NCBI GenBank assembly: GCA_963556695.1
Contig: CAUWAG010000010.1
Span: 2,356,001-2,420,000, forward strand
Direction: 5' to 3'
Length of the DNA: 64,000 nucleotides
Origin: Anthostomella pinea
Taxonomy: Eukaryota > Ascomycota > Sordariomycetes > Xylariales > Xylariaceae
Position numbers and translations under genes: made by a program. A model generated the notes under the pieces. The model saw nothing but the letters and a program-made list of their open reading frames with translations. It ran no database searches and was not told where the DNA came from. Below are positions 22,492 to 31,292 of the stretch, piece after piece; positions within the stretch are counted from its first letter, which is position 1, and every line of letters begins with the position of its first letter.

Positions 22492-22984
22492 ATCTGTTGG
22501 GTCCCGGCGTTGTCGTTGTCATAGATCTAGCCTCTAGGAGGTTCCTTACGACGTTCAGGGGGTTGAAGTCGCCAAGATGAGCTTATCCCCGAGAATCATT
22601 GGCGCAACCATCGATCAGACGGCCAACTACCGAAAGGAACGATGCAGCCGTATCATCCCAGGATGGCATTCGTCGGATAAGGTTATGCCCGAATTGTCGT
22701 AGAAGACTGGAATGCTTTTGTGCTTACTACAACTTTTGCTCCCGATGGGTTGGATGGGTTTGCTCTATAGCACATTGAGGGCACCTATCCTGAGACGATA
22801 TTCGCTTGTGTTCGAGAGTGGTAGGAGTGTACATTACCACGGGAAGAACTGAATCTCAGTCTCCTGGCTCACGACCCCTACCCTAAGGCCAGTGAGACTC
22901 AGAGTGCCTTGCCGTGTAAGGTTGATGAATTCCTCAGACCGTGGTATAGCGAACCGGACTGTGAGCTTCACCTCATTGCGAGCT
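22492..22984. other. Intergenic region between convergent genes
   Basis: 3' space of the GT25 and sulfotransferase-like genes. Nothing recognised. Confidence 0.45.
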
Positions 22985-23797
22985 TCACCGCATTGAAGAT
23001 AACCAAGACCTAGCATACCCCAGAGCGGAAGGTCCGTACCTCCAGCTCGCCCAAATACCGCCACCCAAAGCCGCCCAGCCCAGCAGGCCCTTGGCGATGA
23101 AAATAGCCTTGATGATCTGAAAAGTCTTCTTCTCATTCACCCTCGGGAACGGCTCCGCCGGCACCTCCTTGCCCAGGAATTTGCACAGCGGCTCCCAGCC
23201 CTGCTCCGGAGTGAAATCAAGAACCTCCGCATTGCGCTTCGCCGCCTCCTCATGAACAATGCGAGTGTGGATATCGTGCGACTCCGGGTCAAACGGGTGC
23301 GAGCCGTATTTCCCTTTGGCCGTTTCGATGACCTCCATATTGAGTGCGTACCAGATGCGGTCCGTCTTGAACAGCATGCCCGTGAGCCAGAAACGCCACG
23401 AGAAGAAGAAGTCGAACGAGTCGTGCGTGGAGACAGACCAGACATTGGCGTCATGCCGCTGATTGAGCACGACCTTGGCCTCGGGATACATGTCCATCAG
23501 GTCCGGCAGGAAGAATACGATGGGCAGGTCGGCGATGGAGGCGTGGCCGTCGATGAGCTGCCGGATGAGCTTTTGGCGCTTTGCAGTGTCGCGCTCCCGC
23601 ACCGCCGTGAGCATGAGCTGGCCCCGTTCGACATGCGGCAGGATGTTGGCCATGTGGAGGCAGGGCCCAAAGCCGAGTTTCTCGACGGCGGCTTGCATGG
23701 AGCTCGTGGCGGTCCGTGGCAGGCCGGCACAGATGATTCGAAGAGAGGTAGGTGTGCCCTTGTCGACCACGCGGTCGTCGGTGGGGAAGCGGACCAT
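22985..23797 (-). CDS. Sulfotransferase-like P-loop protein
   Basis: A single-exon protein of 270 residues from the ATG at 23797 (MVRFPTDDRVV). The PAPS-binding-type loop appears as IICAGLPRTATSSMQAAVEKLG near residue 20, followed by a central region with FLPDLMDMYPEAKVVLNQRHDANVWSVS, the equivalent of the 3'-phosphate-binding strand and helix. A C-terminal hydrophobic stretch (IKAIFIAKGLLGWAALGGGIW) may be a membrane anchor. This is the fungal sulfotransferase (Sulfotransfer_4) group that is often annotated only as a P-loop protein; activity is rarely shown. The frame stays open to 23920 upstream, but the added hydrophobic residues are not family-like and the Kozak context at 23797 (ACCATGG) is good. 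Confidence 0.8.
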   Translation of the reverse strand: MVRFPTDDRVVDKGTPTSLRIICAGLPRTATSSMQAAVEKLGFGPCLHMANILPHVERGQLMLTAVRERDTAKRQKLIRQLIDGHASIADLPIVFFLPDLMDMYPEAKVVLNQRHDANVWSVSTHDSFDFFFSWRFWLTGMLFKTDRIWYALNMEVIETAKGKYGSHPFDPESHDIHTRIVHEEAAKRNAEVLDFTPEQGWEPLCKFLGKEVPAEPFPRVNEKKTFQIIKAIFIAKGLLGWAALGGGIWASWRYGPSALGYARSWLSSMR

Positions 23798-24096
23798 GGT
23801 GATGGTGAGGTGGTGTAGTTCAGAGTGTGATGAGATAGATTGGTGGGTGGAGACAAGAAGTAACGCAAGACGAGATGAGAGAAGGCTGAGGTTGACAATA
23901 GGAGACATGGGTAGGACCAAAAGTTTGGAGCTCGCAGCAAACGCTGTGATTGCAACTCATAACTTATAAGGGAAATCTGGCTGCCAGGTAATGGACAGGA
24001 GAAAAGCGAAGGATGACATGGAGCTCGTGCCACATGGGAGATCACCATCTCACCGTACCAACTTGTAAACGAGACGGTAGATTAACGGCGGGGGCA
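23798..24096. other. Promoter side of the sulfotransferase-like gene
   Basis: About 300 bp upstream of the gene, grading into the second transposon block. Near 24097 a TAGATGTGGGACA motif is repeated twice (24101-24124) and could mark the edge of the decayed pogo element. Confidence 0.35.
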
Positions 24097-24118
24097 TAGA
24101 TGTGGGACAGCCCTAGAT

Positions 24119-26150
24119 GTGGGACACCTCTCACACCAAAAGGCCACACTTGCACCCACCCATAACTCCATCGGGATTGAGGTTATATATAATGTAATTA
24201 CAGCAAAAGAATCGCCTTTTCTTGGAGTTTTTAGCAATACTAACTGTTCTCCTGGTAACGTGCGGGTTGTCGGATTGAGCGGCGTAAAGATCGGGCCACA
24301 ATGGGCTCCTCATCCTCTTTATCCTCAGTATTATCCCTTTCATCAACAACAACACCTTCATCGTCATGAGGCCCGAATTCCTCCAAATCTTCTGAATATG
24401 ACTCTGTAGAATTCTCAGAGAGAGATCTCTCTGATTTGTCAGTATCTAAGTTCTGCACTTCACACAGAACTTGCCGTCTCTCTGCGCGTGCCTCTATAGC
24501 AGCTTGTGCGGCCTCTGTATGCTCAATTTGCTCCTTTGGGGGTGGTCTCAGGGTTCATTATAGCAGCAGTTGCTGCTTGGATCTCTGCTGCCTTCATCAC
24601 ATGCTTATTTGCGAGGGTTTTCTGTCGGTTTACAGGCCAAAGACTGGCAGCATGCCATCCCAAACGCACTATAGCCTCTTTGGCTTTATCACGGGCCTTA
24701 GCTTGGTAACTGAGGAACCGTAGCTCGCCTATAGGCGCCAAATCATTCAACTGACCGAGCTGGTTGATGAGGCGGCGGTAGGCGGCTTTCACCACAGAGA
24801 ACACGGTCAAATCCAGGGACTGGAAGATGTGAGACTACTTCTATTAGCAAAATAATTACTAATTAGCATATAACTTACCATATGGGCAGGGAAAAAGTTC
24901 AGATAAATGTTATTTATATAGCACATATACATAAACTCATCCAAGCAATGGCTGCCATGGCCGTCGAGCACTAACAGGCAAAAATCTTCCGGATCTTTAA
25001 GGACTGTCATGGCGAGCGTACTGAGGAGCTGGGACATGGCCGGCAGCAAGCAGCTATTACTCTATTGACGAGAATATCAAGACTAGAGAGGAAAGAAAGA
25101 GAGAGAGAGATAGGTACAGTGGGAGGTTGCCCCTTTAAGGGGATCCTCTGGTCAGATCCTTCCCCTATTAGGAAGTATCCACTTGTCATGTGGAAAGGTC
25201 TGTGCAGGCCGTCATAAGGACAGTATCCGGTAGATAGATCTAGGGCTTATTTAGCATGTAATTACTGTTAATAAATAAGAAAAAAATCGCTTTTTCAAGC
25301 CATTGCAACGCGATCTCGTTCGAGGACCAGCCGTTGGCAGAGTAGGTCACAAACCACTTTGCTACCCCAGGATGCTCCTAAATAAGCTGCTCCTTAAACC
25401 ACTGGGTCTGGATCGACTTTGCCTTAAATATAACGAACGGTCGGAGCTTCTTTCCAGTGGCAGTGATCGATTCCATCACTGTAGTCCATGTGCGGTCATC
25501 GTTAGACTTGACGTTGGCCCCTTTTGAGCCAGAACTGCCTATTACAAGGCCATTAGACCTAAATCTCCTGATTAGCCGTCTAAAAACCACTTGAATTAGA
25601 CAATTCATATACTGCTGACCCTGCATAATGCCGTACTTATCAACATTTTTCTGGTTTTTAGGTTTGATAAAGGCGAAATCTTCGTAACGGTCATGGAAGC
25701 CATTGATGTTTTTGGGAGTGACAGCATTAATAAGTTTATAGTCAAGTTTTCTTCCCATCTTGGTCTTAATCTCTGGGTGCCTCTGGATGAAGTTTCGCAT
25801 GCATTTGCCCCATAAGTGATCTGCCTTGCCCATAGACTTTAGGATCTGCTGGATAATGTACCTCACATTGCCGTGAGTTGGCGCGTGGCCAGCCTTTTCT
25901 TGATGGAAGATCTATGATATCACTCTAGTCACTTGCTCAGGGCTTAGCTTTTGGCTATTTCGAGCCCCTTCATAGCTATTCAGAGTTCGGCGCATCGTGG
26001 TGCCCTCTACCTTGTATGTGAGAGTAAATTTTGGTACTTCCTAGCACAGATTGGCCTTGCGGAGGGATAGGCCATTGTTCACAGCAGCGATTGCCTCTAC
26101 GAGGTCTTTTTTAGTGTACAAAGAAGGCATTTCAATGTGCTAAAGCCTAT
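24119..26150 (-). pseudogene. Decayed pogo/mariner-like (DDE_1) transposase, a second family
   Basis: A transposase can be followed on the minus strand from about 26132 (MPSLYTKKDLVEAIAAV, helix-turn-helix) through NVRYIIQQILKSMGKADHLWGKC (Tc5/CENP-B type domain, 25866 on) and GRKLDYKLINA to SANGWSSNEIALQWL. After a broken stretch (25260-25060) it resumes at 25049 with LLVLDGHGSH and NIYLNFFPAHM, and after a short intron-like gap (GTAAGTTATATGC...GTAG, about 24883-24840) with SHIFQSLDLTVFSVVKAAYRRLINQ. The acidic tail ends near 24240. Several in-frame stops, including TAG/TAA near 26040, 25910 and 25377, kill it. It is distinct from the Fot1-like pair. Terminal repeats were not identified. 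Confidence 0.8.
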
Positions 26151-26421
26151 GATGCTTACAGAAAAAAACCCAGAAAAAACCGTAGAACTTCTGTTACATT
26201 GAAGGGGATAGGGGCACAGGTCCTATTACCCCTCAGATTAGGCCCGGAAGTGCTAATTTTTGACCCCCACCGCCGCCGATCCCCCGCGTCCAGACTATGT
26301 AAAACCCAGACCAAAAAAAACAGCCAGAAAAGACGATTCAGATGCCGTACTTACGGTATCTAGGGCTTCATTGGCTATGGAGATGTGTATAAGTGAACAT
26401 TGTGGTTTTGGGTGTGGGAGG

Positions 26422-26574
26422 TGTTGAATACACGGATGTTGATTGATGAATGCTATTAATTGTTCTGCTCTGCGTGCAGAGATCGATTATCTGTCTTCTT
26501 GGTGGGTCAGATGCCCTGTGCGTCTCTGCCCCACTGGAGATCTTCCGTTGTCTATCTCCGGCTCCCATTCAACA
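26422..26574 (+). mobile_element. Solo LTR, family B (153 bp)
   Basis: Runs TGTTGAATACACGG...GGCTCCCATTCAACA and is the same sequence as 10009-10175 in the opposite orientation, with scattered transitions and without the terminal 18-bp duplication. Flanking pentamers GGAGG and TCTAT do not match, so the target duplication is lost or the copy arose by recombination between elements. Confidence 0.78.
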
Positions 26575-26828
26575 TCTATGCCCTCGCCGTTAACTACCCA
26601 CTTGATTTTTTAAAAAGCCAGGAAGGCCAATGCGGTATTTATATACTCGCGTTAGATTGAATGAGGACTTACAAAAGGCTTATGCAAAAATCTGTTTAAT
26701 ATTATAAATAAAAATAATTCTTAAAAAAATTAATATAAAATGATATATATATAAGAAAGTTTTACTTTTATATATACTTAATAAATATATATATAATAAT
26801 ATAAATATTACAGTCTTAAGCTTTATCC

Positions 26829-27029
26829 TGTCACGATGCCTGCGACGGTGTGTTGCAATCTGAGATTGATGACGAAAATAACAAGGTGAGGAAGGAAAAG
26901 GAAGCCAGCAAGGTGGTGTGCGTAGCACATACCTTGAATGGTTGTCTTGTTCCTTCCTTATCTAATCTACACGTGACCTGGTGGTTTACCTGACCAGGGA
27001 CCACGTGGACACAGCTGTACACCGTCACA
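26829..27029 (+). mobile_element. Solo LTR, family A, with perfect TSD
   Basis: A 201-bp element, TGTCACGATGCCTGCG...GCTGTACACCGTCACA, bracketed by TATCC at 26824-26828 and 27030-27034. It is the best-preserved of three family-A copies in the window (others at 15031 and 11756). The ends form an inverted TGT...ACA. The intact target duplication shows it is a bona fide insertion that later lost its internal part by LTR-LTR recombination. Confidence 0.9.
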
Positions 27030-27589
27030 TATCCTTTTATATAAAGAAGGAGTTATAATTGTATAAACATATAATAAACTATTATTAAAATTATAATACT
27101 ATTATTACGTTTTAAAATTCATTTTTATAATAATATTGCTTTAATTTATAATTAAATAAAAAGTAAACCGATACCTTACGTAATGATTAGTTAAATAACG
27201 GGCTTAGAAGCGTTATTCATATCGTAGATTTTCTAAAAAATTAAACAAACGATTTTTTCATAAAAGGAGATAAAAAGTACAGCACTAAAAACGCTACTAA
27301 AATAAGACATTATTGATAATAAATACTTCAGTTTTAAAACGTTAATGGAATAAAAGATTTATTAAGATAACTATAAACGTAAGTATTATATTTTAACTCT
27401 ATAGAAAGCAAAAAAAAAGGTACTATTATAAATAATATAGCAAATAAATTAATAAATGATTGTTTAAAAAGTATTAAAGAAAATAAGTATACTCATTAAA
27501 TATATTATAATTTTTAGGTTGATAGTTAAGTATTATTATAGGGTTAAAAGTGTTATTAATAATTATAGATATTTTTGAAAATGCGTTAA

Positions 27590-27765
27590 TGTCCTAGTTT
27601 GGTACAAGTAGCCCATGTGGTGAGTCTTAGAGCCTGGACATGAGTATATGTACCACCATTGAATGTTAAGCTGCCACACTTAGTATTCGACATCCCTTTG
27701 GGAGCAGCCGCCGTGGTATGGTGGTTATGGTGAGCGTTTCGTCACAGTTCTTATCACTTAAAAAA
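27590..27765. other. GC-normal island with a tRNA-5'-half-like segment
   Basis: About 175 bp of normal composition inside AT-rich DNA. From about 27707 the sequence GCCGCCGTGGTATGGTGGTT resembles the 5' arm and D-arm (box A) of a eukaryotic tRNA, but no GGTTCGA-type box B or acceptor 3' strand follows, so it is not a functional tRNA gene. It may be a tRNA-derived repeat head or chance; the rest looks like another LTR-like insertion. Confidence 0.3.
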
Positions 27766-28614
27766 AGGCCCTCGTTTTAAAATACTTTAATAATAGCTTT
27801 ATAAGGCTTCCTAAAAAGGTTAAAATAATATACCCGAAGTGCATTCATACACTTATCTTTAATAAAAGAACAATAAGTAAATAATATCATAACTAGCGGT
27901 TTTGTTGATTTTAATTTAATAATTATTACGAAATTTATATATTACTAGCTTTTAATAACTATTTAATAAAAGCTAATTTCTTATATAAATGTAATGGTAT
28001 TAAAATCAAAATTGAATTAACGCTACTACTTTATTAAGCCTAAGCTACTTTAATCAAGTAAGAAAAAGAAAAGAAAAGTAAATCATATAATAGCCAAGAT
28101 TAATGCTTTTAAACAATTGACATAAAAATGTTTTTTTATACTAGTAAATTTATAAATGTATATTCTTTACTTTATATTAATATATGACTACGAAGGGTGA
28201 TATAACAATTCGATTAAAATACTTTCTCAATATTGCATTTACTATATTAACTAAACTACAAACTAAATTACAAAGAAATGAAATATTTATATAGATTTTA
28301 AACTTTAAAGCTATTATACTTAAACTCAATAAAGTAATAAGGTATAAACAAAGTAAGTAATACTAATAAAACTGTAGTTATGTACGAGCGTACGTTGATT
28401 TATTATTATGTAATAAAGCTAGCATAAAGTAATTAAAAAAGGTTGTACGCGATCGATATTTTATGCTAGTTATTATTAACGATTAAAATAATAATAAATA
28501 GTTTAAATATTTAATTAGAGTAATATCTATACTAGATTTATTACGACATCCGACTAATAAGCTATATAATAACATGTTTTAAGATAACTATATAATTATA
28601 AAAAATTTAAAATA

Positions 28615-28667
28615 ACGTAGCTGACAAGCGAGTTGACATTACAAGCGAGTTGGCACTCGTCATGAAC
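28615..28667 (+). repeat. Left TIR, 53 bp, with doubled 17-bp unit
   Basis: Begins ACGTAGCTG and contains ACAAGCGAGTTGACATT followed directly by ACAAGCGAGTTGGCACT, then CGTCATGAAC. The right TIR lacks one of these 17-bp units. Confidence 0.88.
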
Positions 28668-28720
28668 TCTCCAACTGCCATATCAAATAACTTCACCACA
28701 ACGCATTCAGTTCAATTCAA

Positions 28721-30376
28721 TCAATCGGATTCCTCTTCCTCAGAGGTTTCTATCTCTATTGTACAAGTTCGCGCATTATGGCCAGTATTGCCGCAAACGC
28801 CACACCGTTGCCCACGCGCTGCCGCCCGCCTCGGACGACGACTACCTTCACCTATTTCCTGTTTTGCCAACTCAGTACCATCCTTTGCAGCCTGAAGATC
28901 TACTGCATCTTTAACGGAAAGTACTCCTCTTTTTATTAGACGTTTGTTTTTTGTTCTCTGGCGTTTACTTAGTAGGTGATTGGCCTCTTCTAGTTCGCGG
29001 ACCTGGGAATCAACCAAAGTGACCTTATGCATAAGACCGTATGTAGCCTTTGAAAACGAGCTCAACGCATCAACTATTGATGTAGGTGAGCTTCCCTGGT
29101 GGTTTCTGACTCGGTTTCGGATATAAACTGATTGGTTTACCGCTTCGTTAATGGTGGTAGGCGTCTTCGAAGTCCAAGTAGTGGGTGGCAGATTGGGGTC
29201 TGGCGACGGTGTTCGTATGACAGCGACAGCATCCAGCTTTGAAATGACACTTTCTGGGTCAAAAGGAACAAGCCCAGTGGCACTGAAACCTGCTCGAATG
29301 TTTCCTGGCGTCATAGCAGCGTTATGTGCTTCACAAAACGTTGCAAGGAAGTCCTCCTTCGAAACGTGGGTTATATGACGCCGGATAAGATCCTCAATCA
29401 TGCGACCGTAAGCTCGTTTGAGCGGGCTAAAACAGCCGACATCTAGAGGCTGGAGCCTGTGTGACGAGTGGGCAGGCATACAAAGGGTGATAATGCCATT
29501 GTTCTGACAATAATCCTCAAAGACCTGGGAATGGTGGCTTTCGTGACCATCTAGGATGAGGAGGCGTTTACCGGCAGTCATACGCGGTCTGGTATACTTG
29601 TCAAAATGCTGAATCCATTCCAAACCAATCTCATTTGTGGTCCACCCGTTGTCGGACACGACCACTTTCCAATCGCGTGGTAATATCGTGTCGCGATACC
29701 ATGACACGAGGTGGGTTTTGCCCTGTAGAATGATGAACGGCGGGACCACCCAACCATCAGCATTAACAGCAGAGATTGCTGTAGACCATTCCCTGTTGCC
29801 TTGTTGAGCTTGTCTAGGCCTGCCACGTCTTTCGGCGCTTATAACGACCATGCCGGACCTAATAATGCCCATCATAAACCCAGTCTCGTCGAAGTTGTAA
29901 ATATCCGCGTCTTGGATACCATGTTTCGCGACTGCCGCTGCAATTTGGCAAAACCACGCGCGATACGCGTCTGGATCCTCGTTCAAGACCCTCTGGTAGT
30001 CTATCTTCCAATGAAAACGCGTCCGGAGGCCTGGTGTACGTTTGATGAAGTTCCGCGTCCAGTTCTTTCTAATGCGTCTAGCCCCACGCGCCGCCAACAA
30101 TTGATTCGCCATATCTTCAACATAACTGTACCGGGGCGGAAATGCTCGCGCATCCAGGTCGAGAATGAAGGAACAAATGGCATTCTCTTCGGAAACCATA
30201 AGTTTCAAAGTATTGGGCATGCTGTCGCGTCGTGATGGCATTCCTTTGACTCTATTGCTCAAAGTGGAATGAGGGACGTTAAAGAGTTTCGCAAGCTGAA
30301 ATATAGGAATATGAGGGTCACGTCGTTTAGCTTGAACAGCTAGCTGCAAGTCTGATTTGTTATAACGCGGTGCCAT
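28721..30376 (-). CDS. Fot1/pogo-family transposase
   Basis: 551 residues from the ATG at 30376 (context ACAATGG); an in-frame ATG at 30427 inside the TIR is possible but in poor context. Domains in order: psq-type helix-turn-helix (YNKSDLQLAVQAKRRDPHI...LFNVPHSTLSNRV, about 5-50), CENP-B/Tc5-type DNA-binding domain (ENAICSFILDLDARAFPPRYSYVEDMANQLL...WTRNFIKRTPGL), then DDE_1 with catalytic aspartates in IYNFDETGFMMG, RLLILDGHESHH and HSSHRLQPLDVGCFSPLKRAY. A leucine/charge-rich coiled segment and a C-terminal CCHC knuckle (CGVCGNTGHNARTC) followed by an acidic tail complete it. All catalytic residues are present and no stop interrupts it, so the element could be active. Confidence 0.92.
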   Translation of the reverse strand: MAPRYNKSDLQLAVQAKRRDPHIPIFQLAKLFNVPHSTLSNRVKGMPSRRDSMPNTLKLMVSEENAICSFILDLDARAFPPRYSYVEDMANQLLAARGARRIRKNWTRNFIKRTPGLRTRFHWKIDYQRVLNEDPDAYRAWFCQIAAAVAKHGIQDADIYNFDETGFMMGIIRSGMVVISAERRGRPRQAQQGNREWSTAISAVNADGWVVPPFIILQGKTHLVSWYRDTILPRDWKVVVSDNGWTTNEIGLEWIQHFDKYTRPRMTAGKRLLILDGHESHHSQVFEDYCQNNGIITLCMPAHSSHRLQPLDVGCFSPLKRAYGRMIEDLIRRHITHVSKEDFLATFCEAHNAAMTPGNIRAGFSATGLVPFDPESVISKLDAVAVIRTPSPDPNLPPTTWTSKTPTTINEAVNQSVYIRNRVRNHQGSSPTSIVDALSSFSKATYGLMHKVTLVDSQVRELEEANHLLSKRQRTKNKRLIKRGVLSVKDAVDLQAAKDGTELAKQEIGEGSRRPRRAAARGQRCGVCGNTGHNARTCTIEIETSEEEESD

Positions 30377-30421
30377 TGTTGTTGGTGGAGATATGATGGT
30401 TTGAATCGTATTGGTTGGAAA

Positions 30422-30457
30422 GTTCATGACGAGTGCCAACTCGCTTGTCAGCTACGT
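30422..30457 (-). repeat. Right TIR, 36 bp, single 17-bp unit
   Basis: Reverse-strand sequence ACGTAGCTGACAAGCG...GGCACTCGTCATGAAC. It aligns to the left TIR with exactly one 17-bp unit missing. Confidence 0.88.
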
Positions 30458-30555
30458 TATACTCTTTTTAAATAAGTATATTTTAAATTTTACCTTTAAT
30501 ATATATATATATTACGTTACATTTTTATATAACTTTATTTTATAAATACTTTAAT

Positions 30556-30758
30556 TGTTGGATCTATGCAATTCCAGCCTGCAAACCATCTATACCAAGA
30601 CCCACATGTATGATTAGATAAGAGATAGATGCCGGATTGCGAGGTTACTTAGCCAGACCTTCAGGTCTAGCTAGACCTCCCAATCCAACCATCAGCAACA
30701 TCATGACCTTGACCCCATACTCGAGTATTATGATTGATCGTTCAAGCCTGTTCCAACA
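30556..30758. mobile_element. Solo LTR, family C, with perfect TSD
   Basis: A 203-bp GC-normal segment starting TGTTGGATC and ending CTGTTCCAACA, flanked by TTAAT at 30551-30555 and 30759-30763. The ends form an inverted TGTTGGA/TCCAACA. No internal retroelement sequence adjoins. It is unrelated to families A and B. Transcriptional orientation cannot be set. Confidence 0.85.
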
Positions 30759-31050
30759 TTAATAACTATAACTTAATATTGAACTTATAATAATGACTCG
30801 GAATTATAACGTAATCATCTGGAGTTATACGGTTTTACGATTATATTAATTTATTTTTATTTATTATATTGATAATTATCAAATGCGGCGGTTATGATGT
30901 AACCATTTTATATAATTTTTAGTACTAACTTATTCGCGTTTGTTAATGGAACGAGATATAAAACCTTTTAATATCGTACTACTTAGCGAGGATTAAATCT
31001 TGCGTGAGTTTATCTTTAACTAGGCGACCGAGCAGCAGAAAATACTATCT

Positions 31051-31292
31051 AAATCCTCGACACCTTGCCTCGGTCTCTTACAACTCCTCGGCTCCAAGTA
31101 TTGCTGTAAGGCTTCTCAAGTCCATTTGCCAAGCCAAATACTGATTGTCGTCTTCCCGGTCTCTACATCTTTCGGGGTGGAACCATGAAAGGCTTAAGAA
31201 GTGGTCTCGCTTGGTCCCTGATGTTACGTGATGACGGGAAGCGATAATCTGGAGCTGTTAAAGATCATGTTCCACATGCATAGATAGTATCT
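31051..31292. other. Border of TE block 2
   Basis: Composition returns to normal. No gene is recognised before the APH-like reading frame. Confidence 0.4.

Larger units (their letters stand above)
28615..30457 (-). mobile_element. Apparently intact Fot1/pogo-like DNA transposon
   Basis: A 1,843-bp element flanked by TA dinucleotides (28613-28614 and 30458-30459). Terminal inverted repeats begin ACGTAGCTGACAAGCG at both ends. It encodes one uninterrupted transposase on the minus strand. Composition is normal while the flanks are AT-rich, so the element inserted after, or escaped, RIP of the surrounding DNA. A decayed relative lies at 12344-14469 in the same orientation. Confidence 0.92.
26590..31050. 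repeat. AT-rich, RIP-affected transposon block 2
   Basis: AT-rich, stop-saturated DNA like block 1, containing solo LTRs at 26829 and 30556, a GC-normal island at 27590-27760, and the intact Fot1-like element at 28615-30457. The stretches 27035-27590, 27770-28610 and 30764-31050 hold nothing recognisable. Confidence 0.85.

Noticed and set aside
15031..27029. One very large composite element spanned by inverted LTR copies
   Set aside because: The 26829 copy and the 10009 LTR each have their own 5-bp target duplication and the 15031 copy a near-match, so these are independent insertions, not ends of a single element.
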